DNA of 64,000 bases, taken from JAXLQL01 sp046331625 (GTDB lineage: Bacteria; Acidobacteriota; Terriglobia; Bryobacterales; Bryobacteraceae). Under the pieces are notes generated by a model. It was given only the letters and a program-made list of their open reading frames with translations, was not told where the DNA came from and did not search any database. The stretch spans positions 62,001 through 126,000 of the forward strand of contig JAXLQL010000002.1 in the NCBI GenBank assembly GCA_046331625.1. The letters are read 5' to 3'. Below, piece by piece: positions 8,775 through 19,344 of the stretch (position 1 is its first letter; every line of letters begins with the position of its first letter). The position numbers were made by a program, and so were the translations under genes.

Positions 8775-9857
8775 ATGTCCGCACTTGCAATCCCGGCCGC
8801 GCCCTACTGGCTCGAATACGGCGAGCAGACCGAAAGCGCGTACCCTTCGGTCCACGTCGCCCGCGGCGTCACGTTCGATGAGATCTGGCAACTGTTCCGC
8901 GACTCGGGCTTTCTGTATCCGGAAAAGATCGCGCGGCTCGAGCCGGTGCTACCGGAGATCCGCCGGTCGGTGCGCGCGCTGTTGGACGCGAACGGGCACC
9001 TCGGCGCGACCATCGCTGTGAGGCATGGCGATGCATTGGACGCACAGGTGAGCGTGCTGCGCTGGCCTTCGCGTACATGGTGCGTGCAGCATCTGGCGGC
9101 GAGGCCGTTGTCGGCCCGCGCGCTGTACGCTTCCGCGCAAGTGACGCTCGCGATGACCCGATACATGCTGGTGCGGCGCGACGTGGAGTACGTGAAGATC
9201 TGCTTTCGTCCCGACAATGCTTGGCCTGCTCGTGTGTTCGGCGATTTCGCCCGGCAGGTGGAAGACGGGGTCACGTCGACACTGCGTGTGTTCCACTACC
9301 TGGTGGCGCCGCCGGTTCTCGCCGCCGTTCCCGAAGAGTTCCGCGTTCGCCATGCGAGCTCCGCGGCTGACTTCGAGATGGTGGAGCGGTGGTTCGCCGA
9401 TCGAGGCCGGCGATTGGAAGCCTCGGCGAACGAGTACGAAGCTTGGCGTGGCGGCAGAGCGGCCTTCGCGGGCGAGTATTTCGCGGCAGGCCTCGAGCGG
9501 CGGCGTGAGACCCTGATTGCGGAGCGCAACGGCGCGCCGGCCGGGTTCGCACTGCTCGAGATGGGTTCGCCTGGGCTCAACTTCAGCGAGCTCACCAACG
9601 CGTTCACCGTGCATCCGCTCGGCGATGACGACGATGCGGCGCGGCATGCACTCGCTGTAGCGGCGCGGAATCGTTACACCGAAACCGGCCGGCTGCAATG
9701 CATCGCGCTCGAAGATAGCGAGCGCTTGGCGGCTTTCGCCGCTGCCGGATTCGAAGCGGTGAAGCAATATTGCTTCTGGACGTTTCATCGCAGTCAGATC
9801 GAACCGCTGGAACAATACTTTCTGAATTTGTTCAGTTCGCGCCGGCGGAGACGATGA
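8775..9857 (+). CDS. GNAT-like acyltransferase family protein
   Basis: A 360-residue soluble protein. The C-terminal half (from about FRVRHASSAADFEMVERWF) has the strand-helix order of GNAT N-acyltransferases and ends in FAAAGFEAVKQYCFWTFHR, which resembles the last beta strands of that fold. The N-terminal half is poorly recognisable and may hold a second, degenerate GNAT-like unit. ATG at 8775 follows GGAGG by 6 bases; an upstream start at 8670 would lie inside the previous gene. Its stop overlaps the start of the enolase-hydrolase fusion (ATGA at 9854-9857), so the two proteins are probably made together and act in one pathway. The acyl donor and acceptor are unknown. Confidence 0.55.
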   Translation: MSALAIPAAPYWLEYGEQTESAYPSVHVARGVTFDEIWQLFRDSGFLYPEKIARLEPVLPEIRRSVRALLDANGHLGATIAVRHGDALDAQVSVLRWPSRTWCVQHLAARPLSARALYASAQVTLAMTRYMLVRRDVEYVKICFRPDNAWPARVFGDFARQVEDGVTSTLRVFHYLVAPPVLAAVPEEFRVRHASSAADFEMVERWFADRGRRLEASANEYEAWRGGRAAFAGEYFAAGLERRRETLIAERNGAPAGFALLEMGSPGLNFSELTNAFTVHPLGDDDDAARHALAVAARNRYTETGRLQCIALEDSERLAAFAAAGFEAVKQYCFWTFHRSQIEPLEQYFLNLFSSRRRRR

Positions 9858-11896
9858 AGATCGCGCTCCGCCTCTCTGAACTTCGCGTGCCGCTGAAGAT
9901 GACCTTTCGCCACGCGGCGGCCGAGCGAACTCACGGCGATAGCGTGTGGGTGGAGGCATCGCGCGGCGAGCATCGAGGCTATGGCGAAGGCTGCCCGCGC
10001 AGCTACGTCACTGGTGAGACGCGCGACTCCTGCCGCGAGTGGATCGGTGCCTGGCAAGCACCCATCGTGGAGGCTTGCGACAGTCTCGAGGCGCTGGAAG
10101 CCTTCGTCCGCGAGCATGAGGAGGCGATCGACGAATCGCCGTCGATGTGGTGCGCCATCGAGTGCGCGCTTCTCGACCTTTTCGCGCGCGAGCGCGGCCA
10201 AAGCGTGGAGGCGATGCTCGGGTTGGCGGCGCCTGGTGGTCCGCATTGTTACACCGCAGTGCTCGGCAATGACGAGCCATGGAAGACGCGATTTCTCATC
10301 GATCAGTACCTGATTCTCGGCCTGCGGGACTTCAAGGTGAAGCTCGAGGGGAATCTCCAGGCTGACCGCTCGAAGCTCGAGAGCATTGACGAGATCACAG
10401 CGGCGCACGGCGTGGAAGGCTACCGCGTGCGTGCCGATGCCAACAATCTGTGGGCTGCGCGGCCTGACGAAGCGATCGGCTACTTGAGCGAACTGGGCGG
10501 TGGCCTTGCGGCAATCGAAGAGCCGGTTGCTCCGCGCGATGCCGTGCGGCACTCGGGTATTGGTACCACGCTCGATTGTCCCGTGATTCTCGACGAGAGT
10601 CTGCGCACGCCCGGCGATCTGAGCCTTTATGACGGATTGCCCGGCCGCTTCATCGCGAACCTCAAGGTGTCGCGCATTGGCGGCATCCTGCGCGGACTTC
10701 GTTTGGCGAAGGCGCTGCGCGAACGCAACTGGCCGATCATCGTGGGAGCGCATGTGGGCGAGACCTCGGTGCTCACTCGCGCGGGCATGCTGATTGCCTC
10801 TGCCGCGGGCGACCGCCTGTTTGCGCAGGAAGGCGCATTCGGATCGCGATTGGTGGAGCGCGAGCCCGCGCAACCGTGTCTTCGCTGGGGTCGCGGCGGG
10901 TTCCTGGATCTGCGCCGCCTCTACGCCGAGGCCACGAGCGAGGGCATGAAGATCACACAGCCCGAGAACTGGACCTCGTCTGGGTGGGGCCTCGACGGCC
11001 GCTTCCCGAATGCCACTTGGAAAGCGACCGAGGATGTGGGTGTCGAGACGATGTCCGATGGATACGTGATCCATTATCGACGGTGGGGCCCCGCACGCGG
11101 CGGTGATGCGATTCTGATCCTGCACGGCGGCATGAGTCATTCGTTGTGGCAGCGGCCTTTGGCACAGGCGATTCGCGCTGAGGAGCCGGCGATGACGGTG
11201 ATCGCGCCGGACCGGCGTGGCTGCGGACTCAACGCGGGTCGCGGAGATCTCGTGAGCGCAGAGCGCACGATTGCCGACGTGGAAGAGCACGTGCGCGCGC
11301 TGGCGCGGCGTTTCGACCGCGTACACCTGGCGGGCTGGTGCCAAGGGGCACAGTACGCGGCTGTTGTGGCCGAGCGCATGCAGGGCGATTTGGCTTCGGT
11401 GCTACTCATCACGCCGGGGCTGTTCTGGAACGCGCGCTTCCGCTCGGTGATCGACATGACCGAGCGCGTGGTGCATTCGCTGTTGACGCACTTCTCGCTC
11501 GCGCCCGATCGCGGTGAAGCCTTCGTTCCGATCCCGCTGCAGGCGGGTGACTTCACGCAATCGCCCGCGGGGCTCGACTTCATCGACGCCGATGATCTGA
11601 AGACCACCGAGGTCACGCTGAAGTCAGTGGTGGTGATGGATGAGGTGCAAGAGCGGTCTTGGGAAGCGGTGTTGCGGGTCCGCGTGCCGTTGTTCGCGGT
11701 GACGGCGACGCGGGACCGGATTGTGGACAACCACAAGGTCCGGACGTTCATGGCGCCGGTGCTCGAGGCTGAAGGGAATCGATGGATGGAGATCGACGCC
11801 GGGCATGCGGTTCAGTTCGAGCAGGCAGAGGCGTTGGCGCGGGCGATGATCGGGTTCATTCGGTTGCGCGTGGCGGGGCTGGTAGGGGCGCGATAG
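9854..11896 (+). CDS. Enolase-superfamily enzyme fused to an alpha/beta hydrolase with a cysteine nucleophile elbow
   Basis: A 680-residue two-domain enzyme. Residues 1 to about 365 are a muconate-lactonizing/dipeptide-epimerase-type enolase barrel: KVK at 161-163 (general base pair), metal ligands in RADANN (D195), IEEP (E222) and LDES (D247), and K271 in NLKVSR. The DxD substrate motif of dipeptide epimerases is not seen. Residues about 400-680 are an alpha/beta hydrolase with oxyanion segment LHGGMSH, nucleophile elbow GWCQG (C496 in place of serine), acid in TATRDRIV and histidine in DAGHAVQFE. Cysteine there recalls dienelactone hydrolase. The enolase half probably abstracts a proton next to a carboxylate and the hydrolase half cleaves an ester, thioester or lactone. 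It is translationally coupled to the GNAT-like gene. The MenC/MenH pairing of menaquinone synthesis is a loose analogy only. Confidence 0.75.
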   Translation: MKIALRLSELRVPLKMTFRHAAAERTHGDSVWVEASRGEHRGYGEGCPRSYVTGETRDSCREWIGAWQAPIVEACDSLEALEAFVREHEEAIDESPSMWCAIECALLDLFARERGQSVEAMLGLAAPGGPHCYTAVLGNDEPWKTRFLIDQYLILGLRDFKVKLEGNLQADRSKLESIDEITAAHGVEGYRVRADANNLWAARPDEAIGYLSELGGGLAAIEEPVAPRDAVRHSGIGTTLDCPVILDESLRTPGDLSLYDGLPGRFIANLKVSRIGGILRGLRLAKALRERNWPIIVGAHVGETSVLTRAGMLIASAAGDRLFAQEGAFGSRLVEREPAQPCLRWGRGGFLDLRRLYAEATSEGMKITQPENWTSSGWGLDGRFPNATWKATEDVGVETMSDGYVIHYRRWGPARGGDAILILHGGMSHSLWQRPLAQAIRAEEPAMTVIAPDRRGCGLNAGRGDLVSAERTIADVEEHVRALARRFDRVHLAGWCQGAQYAAVVAERMQGDLASVLLITPGLFWNARFRSVIDMTERVVHSLLTHFSLAPDRGEAFVPIPLQAGDFTQSPAGLDFIDADDLKTTEVTLKSVVVMDEVQERSWEAVLRVRVPLFAVTATRDRIVDNHKVRTFMAPVLEAEGNRWMEIDAGHAVQFEQAEALARAMIGFIRLRVAGLVGAR

Positions 11897-11966
11897 GGCG
11901 GCGAGATCGTGCGCCAGATCGGCGCGGCCGCGATGGCGCCGCACGGCTGCTACCCGAGGTGCACAA

Positions 11967-13418
11967 TTGAAACAGATGCACGAGCGCGGATCGCGATCAT
12001 TGTCCGCATTGGCCATCGGTTTACTGGGCGTGGCCGCCGTTACGTGGACCTTTCTATATTGGATTCCGGCGAACGCGTCCACTGTCGGGTTCTTTCTCCT
12101 GATCGCCGTCTTGAGCGTGGCGACCGCGGGCGGCTTCCGGGCCGCGGCTGCGGTGTCGGCCGCCGCGACGCTGTGCTTCAACTACTACTTTCTGCCGCCA
12201 GTGGGCACCTTCACCATCGCCGATCCGGCGAATTGGGTGGCGCTCTTCACGTTCCTGCTCACGGCATTGGTGGCGAGCCATCTCTCGGACCGTGCGCAAA
12301 CAGAAGCGGCCGAAGCGAAGCGGAGCCAATGGGAAGCCGAGCAACTCTACTCGTTGAGCAAGTCCATCTTGTTGACGGAAGGATCGGACCCGATCGGCAC
12401 GCAAGCCGCGCAGAGCATCGCCGGACTCTTCGGCGCGCAGGCCGTGTCGATTCTCGAGGGAAGTTCGAATACGATGTTTCACGGAGGAGCCCGGGACATC
12501 CCGGGCGTCGAAAGCAGACTGCACGAGGCGATGGCGCACGGCAGGCACGAACGCGACGAGAGGCTCGGCGTGGATGTTTGGCCGATCGCGTTGGGTAGCC
12601 ATGCTGTGGGCGCGCTGGCGGTTGCGGGGTTGGGTATCTCGGAAACCGCCGTTCAGTCGATGCTGAATTTGGTCGCCATCGCGCTCGAACGGGTTCGCAC
12701 ACTCGAAGCCGCCAACCGAGCCGAGGTGGCGCGGCGAAGCGAGGAGTTCAAGTCCACGTTGCTTGACGCGGTGGCGCACGAATTCAAAACGCCGCTGACG
12801 TCCATCAAGGCGGCCGCGACGGGGCTTCGGGGCGAGAACACGGCGGCTCCCGGATATCAACAGGAACTGGCGGCCATCATCGAGGAAGAGACGGACCGGC
12901 TGAATCGGCTGGTGAGCGCTGCGGTTCGCATGGCCCGGCTCGATGCCGGGAAGGTGGAGTTGCAGCGCGCGCGGACGCCGCTTTCGAGCTTGGTCGAGGG
13001 GGCCGTGGCCAGCTTCGATGGGCGGGGCGGGGAACGGATTCACCGGAGCGGCGTGACGTCAGACGAACTTTGGGCGGACCCCGAGTTGATCGTACTGGCA
13101 TTGCGGCAGGTTCTCGACAATGCGCTGAAGTACAGCGGCCCGGGTACGATGGTGGATTGCCGCATGAGCCGCGAGAATGCAGACGCCGTGATTCGCATCT
13201 CGGACCAAGGGCCTGGGATACCCGAGCGAGAGCGTGAGCGCGTGTTCGACAAGTTCTATCGCGTACGAACGGGCTCGGCGGTTGCCGGGACCGGACTGGG
13301 GCTGCACATCGCCCGCGAGATTGTTCGCAAGCACGGTGGCGATATGTGGATTGAACCGCAAGACGGCCACGGTGCGTGTTTCGGTATCCGCTTGCCGGTG
13401 GGTGAGGAAACGCGATGA
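11967..13418 (+). CDS. kdpD: KdpD C-terminal half: membrane sensor histidine kinase
   Basis: A 483-residue kinase that matches the second half of KdpD. It has four transmembrane segments of DUF4118 type (about residues 12-105), a GAF-like region (about 125-245), the phospho-acceptor H271 in HEFKTPLTS, the N box in LRQVLDNALKYS, and ATP-lid motifs DQGPGIP and GTGLGLHIAREIV. The cytoplasmic KdpD N-terminal domain and the USP domain are missing here and occur as separate genes at 20352-22488. TTG at 11967 has GAGGTG 5 bases upstream; ATG at 11976 is the alternative. Its stop overlaps the kdpE start (ATGA), as in other kdpDE pairs. Confidence 0.88.
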   Translation: MKQMHERGSRSLSALAIGLLGVAAVTWTFLYWIPANASTVGFFLLIAVLSVATAGGFRAAAAVSAAATLCFNYYFLPPVGTFTIADPANWVALFTFLLTALVASHLSDRAQTEAAEAKRSQWEAEQLYSLSKSILLTEGSDPIGTQAAQSIAGLFGAQAVSILEGSSNTMFHGGARDIPGVESRLHEAMAHGRHERDERLGVDVWPIALGSHAVGALAVAGLGISETAVQSMLNLVAIALERVRTLEAANRAEVARRSEEFKSTLLDAVAHEFKTPLTSIKAAATGLRGENTAAPGYQQELAAIIEEETDRLNRLVSAAVRMARLDAGKVELQRARTPLSSLVEGAVASFDGRGGERIHRSGVTSDELWADPELIVLALRQVLDNALKYSGPGTMVDCRMSRENADAVIRISDQGPGIPERERERVFDKFYRVRTGSAVAGTGLGLHIAREIVRKHGGDMWIEPQDGHGACFGIRLPVGEETR

Positions 13419-14110
13419 ATTCGGGCCGGATTCTGGTGGTGGATGACGAGCCGCAAATCCGCCGTGTGCTGCGGACCACTCTTTCCGCGCAGGGCTACGA
13501 GGTCTTCGACGCGAAGACAGGCGAAGAGGCCCTGCTTGCGATTCGTGAGCAGCGATTCGATGTCGTGCTGCTTGACGTGAACATGCCGGGCATGGGTGGC
13601 ATGGCGGCATGCCGGGAGATCCGCGCGGGCGCCGACGCCGCCATCATCATGCTGACCGTGCGCAACTCGGAACAGGACAAGGTAGCCGCGTTGGACGCTG
13701 GAGCCGATGACTACGTCACCAAGCCGTTCGGCATGCCCGAGTTGTTGGCGCGGATCCGGGCGGCGTTGCGCCGGTTGCCCGCTTCCCAGGGGAGCGATGC
13801 GGTGGTGGCGCTGGGCTCCATCGAGATCGACATGGCCAATCGCCGCGTTCGCAAGGGCTCCGGCGAGGCGCGCCTCACGCCCAAGGAATTCGATCTTCTG
13901 CGCTATTTGCTCGCCAACGCCAACACGGCCATTCCTCACACGAAACTGCTGCAGGCCGTTTGGGGTCCTGATTACGGCGACCAAGTAGAATACCTGCGCG
14001 TCTTCATCAATCAACTGCGCAAGAAGATCGAGCCGGATCCTTCGAAGCCGCGCTACCTGGTGACCGAGCCGTGGGTGGGCTATCGCTTCGCGTTGCCGGT
14101 TGAGCCGTAA
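13415..14110 (+). CDS. kdpE: Response regulator KdpE (OmpR/PhoB family)
   Basis: A 231-residue regulator. The receiver domain has the acid pair DD at residues 10-11, phospho-acceptor D54 in LLDVNMPG, and the conserved lysine in VTKPFG. The C-terminal winged helix (from about residue 130) contains LTPKEFDLLRYL and the recognition segment VEYLRVFINQLRKKIE. Such proteins bind direct repeats spaced about 11 bp. The start overlaps the kinase stop. It is expected to activate kdpFABC when potassium is scarce. Direct repeats at 14775-14815 upstream of the kdp structural genes fit its binding mode. Confidence 0.9.
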   Translation: MNSGRILVVDDEPQIRRVLRTTLSAQGYEVFDAKTGEEALLAIREQRFDVVLLDVNMPGMGGMAACREIRAGADAAIIMLTVRNSEQDKVAALDAGADDYVTKPFGMPELLARIRAALRRLPASQGSDAVVALGSIEIDMANRRVRKGSGEARLTPKEFDLLRYLLANANTAIPHTKLLQAVWGPDYGDQVEYLRVFINQLRKKIEPDPSKPRYLVTEPWVGYRFALPVEP

Positions 14111-14185
14111 CTCCCAAGGTAAGCCACTGGTTTCACCAGTGAGACTGGAACAGGTTTGACCGTCGCGGGAGTGAGCGCGGCGTAG

Positions 14186-14750
14186 AATCCTCCCTCAAGT
14201 GGCTCGATGAACCACGAAAGAGAGGATTCATGTCAGAGATATACAAGAGCCTAGCCCACTCCAAATGGGACTGCAAGTATCACGTTGTGTTCGTTCCGAA
14301 ACGACGCCGGAAGGCGTTGTTCGGACAGGCACGGCAGCAACTCGGAAAGATCTTCCACGAGTTGGCGCGACAGAAGGAGTGCGAAATTCTGGAAGGGCAC
14401 CTGATGCCCGACCACGTGCACATGTGCATCGCGATTCCACCCCAAACACCCGGTGGCCTCGGTGATCGGATTTCTGAAAGGAAAGAGCGCGATTGCCGTG
14501 GCGCGAATGCGCGGAAAAGGAGCGGAACTTCACCGGCGAACATTTGTGGGCACGCGGCTACGCCGTGTCCACCGTCGGCTTCGAACTGGAAGCCGTGCGC
14601 AAATACATCCGCGAGCAGGAGTCCGCGGATGGTGACAAGGGTCAATTCTGACCAAACACTTTGAGGCGCGCTTGGCGCGACGCCTAGACCAGACACTCAA
14701 CCGCCTTTGAGGCGGCCCAACTCATCAAGCCACCCGCTACGCGGGGGGTG
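14186..14750 (+). mobile_element. Decayed IS200/IS605-type element
   Basis: Contains a broken Y1 transposase gene flanked by subterminal hairpins, as is usual for single-stranded IS200 elements, which have no terminal inverted repeats. On the left, AATCCTC at 14186-14192 pairs with GAGGATT at 14222-14228, with an inner GTGG/CCAC stem. On the right, CCGCCTTTGAGGCGG at 14701-14715 is a clean hairpin, followed by an imperfect one at 14731-14750. The exact ends are not determined. It sits between kdpE and the rest of the kdp locus. Confidence 0.6.
14230..14651 (+). pseudogene. tnpA: IS200-family Y1 transposase, two frame breaks
   Basis: The first frame encodes the N-terminal part (SKWDCKYHVVFVPKRRRK) and the metal-site HLMPDHVHMCI, the HUH motif of Y1 transposases. 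After IPPQ the sequence continues in the next frame as ASVIGFLKGKSAIAVARM, and after RGK in a third frame as ERNFTGEHLWARGYAVSTVG and FELEAVRKYIREQE to the TGA at 14649-14651. That last part would hold the helix after the catalytic tyrosine region. Two single-base additions explain the breaks. The pieces together give the normal length of about 140 residues, so it is a recent pseudogene or carries sequence errors. Confidence 0.85.
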
Positions 14751-14774
14751 TCTGACTGGCCGTATTAACGCAAT

Positions 14775-14815
14775 CCTTAGGCGGCCCTTATGACTTCCTT
14801 ATGGCTTGCGCCTTA
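14775..14815 (+). promoter_or_regulatory. Direct repeats with 11-bp spacing: candidate KdpE boxes
   Basis: CCTTA occurs at 14775, 14786 and 14797, exactly 11 bp apart, and once more at 14811. The second and third copies extend to CCTTATGACTT and CCTTATGGCTT. OmpR-family regulators such as KdpE bind tandem sites with one helical-turn spacing, and this array sits 47-87 bases upstream of the first gene of the kdp structural operon. A TGGAGG/CCTCCA hairpin follows at 14825-14842 in the presumed leader. Confidence 0.5.
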
Positions 14816-14861
14816 CTCTCGCTAGTGGAGGCACGTTCCTCCAGAGAAAGAGAGAAGCGAT

Positions 14862-15365
14862 ATGAGCTTGAAAGTTGTTTTGGAACGGGAGCTGCCGCAG
14901 GCGAGACCAGTGGATTCTCCCCCCTGGCAAGGGATCGAGATCGTGGTCTTGTACACGGGGCCCCGGTCCACTCGCGCGGCGCTTCGGACGGCCTGCCAAT
15001 GCGCGGAGGGGCTTTCGGCGCGAATCCGCCTATTGGCGTTCCAGCCAGTGCCTTGGGCGTTGCCGTTGGACCAGCCGCCGGCTGGCAAACAATTCTCCGA
15101 GCTGATGTTGCGTGAGTTGCTCGAGGAATGCGCCGCCGAGGCGTCTGGCCATTTGCAGGGCCCCGTGGAGTTTCGCGGCGAGAACAGGCTGTGCCGCGAA
15201 ACTTGGTTCGCGCTAAGCCGCCTGCTACATCCGCAGTCAGTGGTGGTGATCGGCACGCGCACGCGCTGGTGGCCGAAGCCCGAAGATGGGCTGGCGCGCA
15301 GGTTGCGGAGGGCCGGGCATCACGTGGTGCGGGGAACTCTGTGTCGCGAGGTGGCCTATGCTTGA
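14862..15365 (+). CDS. Kdp-locus protein of unknown function (USP-like)
   Basis: A 167-residue soluble protein. It has a strand-helix pattern (IEIVVLYTGPRSTRAALRTA, then SVVVIGTRTRWW) reminiscent of universal-stress or nucleotide-binding folds, but without a complete USP ATP motif. ATG at 14862 is preceded by an AGAGAGAAG purine run. It is the first gene after the putative KdpE boxes and overlaps the next small gene (ATG at 15358 before its stop at 15363-15365), so it belongs to the kdp operon. A sensory or accessory role in potassium stress is an inference from position only. Confidence 0.6.
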   Translation: MSLKVVLERELPQARPVDSPPWQGIEIVVLYTGPRSTRAALRTACQCAEGLSARIRLLAFQPVPWALPLDQPPAGKQFSELMLRELLEECAAEASGHLQGPVEFRGENRLCRETWFALSRLLHPQSVVVIGTRTRWWPKPEDGLARRLRRAGHHVVRGTLCREVAYA

Positions 15366-15441
15366 TCTCTTCTACGTGGCGCTCGGCATCCTGTTCTTTG
15401 CCGCGTGCCAGGGCTTGACCCGGGCATGCGACAAGCTGTGA
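15358..15441 (+). CDS. 27-residue membrane peptide in the kdp operon
   Basis: A small ORF, MLDLFYVALGILFFAACQGL plus seven residues, with one predicted transmembrane segment. Its ATG overlaps the end of the preceding gene and its stop lies 10 bases before kdpF. It is not KdpF itself, which follows. It may be a second small subunit-like peptide or a coupling peptide. The tight overlap and hydrophobic composition are the support. Confidence 0.55.
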   Translation: MLDLFYVALGILFFAACQGLTRACDKL

Positions 15442-15451
15442 CGGAGGCTCC

Positions 15452-15535
15452 ATGGACTACATATTCGCGGGCATCTGCGCGGCGCTACTGTTGGCCTACC
15501 TGGTTTTCGCTCTGCTGAAGCCGGAGCGGTTTTGA
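15452..15535 (+). CDS. kdpF: KdpF, small subunit of the K+-transporting ATPase
   Basis: Encodes a single-membrane-span peptide of 27 residues beginning MDYIFAGICAALLLAYLVFA and ending LLKPERF. The LLxPERF end is typical of KdpF, the peptide that stabilises the KdpABC complex. GGAGG precedes the ATG by about 5 bases. kdpA starts 21 bases downstream. Confidence 0.88.
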   Translation: MDYIFAGICAALLLAYLVFALLKPERF

Positions 15536-15556
15536 GGTTCCTTTCGAGGCTCCAAG

Positions 15557-17347
15557 ATGACACCCAATGGTGTGTTTCAGATTCTGGTTTACTTCGCCGC
15601 CATCGCGCTGCTGACCAAGCCGTTGGGCGCGTTCATGGCCCGGCTGTTCGCGGGCCAGCGGACCGTGCTGCATCCGTTGCTGCGTCCGCTCGAACGGCTC
15701 TGCTACTTCTTGACGGGAGTCGAGGAGAGCGCCGAGCAACGTTGGACGCAGTATGCCGCGAGCATGCTGTCGTTCAGTCTGTTCAGCTTCTTGTTCGTGT
15801 ACTTGCTCCAACGTTTGCAGGGGTTGCTGCCGCTGAATCCTTCCGGGTTCAGCACGGCGCACGCACCCTCGGGCGCAACGGCGATGAGGCCCGATCTGGC
15901 GTTCAATACGGCCGCGAGCTTCATCACCAATACGAATTGGCAGTCATACGCGGGCGAAACCACGTTGAGCTACCTGGTGCAGATGTCGGCGCTTACGGTG
16001 CAGAACTTCGCCTCCGCCGCCGTGGGCGTGGCCATCGCCGTGGCTCTGGCTCGGGGCTTCTCGCGGCAGAACGCGGATTCCATCGGCAACTTTTGGACTG
16101 ACTTGACGCGCGCCGTGGTGTACCTGTTCCTGCCAGTGTCGCTGGCCGGTGCGTTGTTCCTGTGCTCGCAAGGAGTGATTCAGAACTACGCCGCGAACAC
16201 GCAAGTGACCACTCTCGAAGGCAAGGCGCAGACAATCGCGCAAGGTCCGGTAGCGTCGCAAGAGGCGATCAAGATGGTGGGAACGAATGGCGGAGGCTTC
16301 TTCAACGCCAACTCGGCTCATCCGTTCGAGAATCCAACGCCGCTCACGAACTTCGTGCAGATGCTGATGATCTTCGCGATACCGGCGGGGCTCACGTACA
16401 CGTTCGGACTCATGGTGGGTGATCCGCGGCAGGGCTGGGCGATCTTCGCGGCTATGGCGGTGATGTTCCTGATTGGAGCTTTCGTGCTGTATGGCGCCGA
16501 GCAGGCGGGCAATCCCGTACTGACGGAACTCGGCTTGGAGCCGCGGGCAACGGAGCTGCATTCCGGCGGCAACATGGAGGGCAAAGAGGTCCGCTTCGGG
16601 ATTGCCGCCACATCGTTGTTCGCCGCCATTACCACGGCCGCCAGTTGCGGCGCGGTGATCGGCATGCACGACAGTTTCACACCGCTGGGCGGTCTGGTGC
16701 CGCTGTTCAACATGCAGGTGGGCGAGGTGATCTTCGGGGGCACGGGCGCGGGGCTCTACGGGATGTTGCTGTTCGCGATTCTCGCCGTGTTCATCGCGGG
16801 CTTGATGGTGGGGCGCACGCCGGAGTATCTCGGCAAGAAGATCGAAGGCAAGGAAGTGAAAATGGCGATGCTCGCGTTGATCTCGACCTCGGCCGCGATT
16901 CTGCTGTTCACCGGCGCGGCCTCGGTGATTGGCTTCGCGAAGGACACGTATTGGAATGGCGGTTACGGCGCGGCCACCGGAAACCTGAATAACGGCGGTC
17001 CGCATGGGTTTGCCGAGATCCTCTACGCATATACGAGCGGCGCAGCCAACAACGGCAGTGCGTTTGCCGGCATCAGCGCGAACACGCCCTGGTACAACCT
17101 TTCGATCGGGCTCGACATGCTGATCGGGCGGTTCTTCATCATCATCCCGATGCTCGCCGCCGCCGGAAGCTTGGCCGCGAAGAAGAAGCTCGCGGTCACC
17201 AGCGGAACGCTGCCTACGCATGGTCCGCTGTTTGTCAGCTTGCTGGTGGGCACGGTAGTGATTGTCGGCGCTCTGACGTTCTTTCCGGCGCTGTCGCTCG
17301 GGCCGATTGTCGAGCATTTCCTCATGAAGCAAGGGAGGTTGTTCTAG
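15557..17347 (+). CDS. kdpA: KdpA, potassium-binding and translocating subunit
   Basis: A 596-residue membrane protein, slightly longer than the usual 560, with about ten membrane segments. It shows the selectivity-filter-like segments TNGGGFFNANSAHP and the second filter region near AASCGAVIGMHDSFTPLGG, both typical of KdpA, which derives from the potassium-channel superfamily. It binds K+ on the outer side and passes it to KdpB-driven transport. The ATG at 15557 follows kdpF directly, and kdpB starts 2 bases after its stop, so expression is coupled. Confidence 0.95.
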   Translation: MTPNGVFQILVYFAAIALLTKPLGAFMARLFAGQRTVLHPLLRPLERLCYFLTGVEESAEQRWTQYAASMLSFSLFSFLFVYLLQRLQGLLPLNPSGFSTAHAPSGATAMRPDLAFNTAASFITNTNWQSYAGETTLSYLVQMSALTVQNFASAAVGVAIAVALARGFSRQNADSIGNFWTDLTRAVVYLFLPVSLAGALFLCSQGVIQNYAANTQVTTLEGKAQTIAQGPVASQEAIKMVGTNGGGFFNANSAHPFENPTPLTNFVQMLMIFAIPAGLTYTFGLMVGDPRQGWAIFAAMAVMFLIGAFVLYGAEQAGNPVLTELGLEPRATELHSGGNMEGKEVRFGIAATSLFAAITTAASCGAVIGMHDSFTPLGGLVPLFNMQVGEVIFGGTGAGLYGMLLFAILAVFIAGLMVGRTPEYLGKKIEGKEVKMAMLALISTSAAILLFTGAASVIGFAKDTYWNGGYGAATGNLNNGGPHGFAEILYAYTSGAANNGSAFAGISANTPWYNLSIGLDMLIGRFFIIIPMLAAAGSLAAKKKLAVTSGTLPTHGPLFVSLLVGTVVIVGALTFFPALSLGPIVEHFLMKQGRLF

Positions 17348-17349
17348 CC

Positions 17350-19344
<1,995 letters not shown>

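Noticed and set aside
9794..11344. 516-residue minus-strand ORF
   Set aside because: Antisense to the enolase-hydrolase fusion, whose active-site residues are all in place.
14125..14142. Hairpin CACTGG/CCAGTG after kdpE as a terminator
   Set aside because: No T-run follows, and it lies next to the IS200-type end, so its role is uncertain.
14825..14842. Riboswitch in the kdp leader
   Set aside because: Only one short TGGAGG/CCTCCA stem is visible; no conserved c-di-AMP riboswitch core was recognised.
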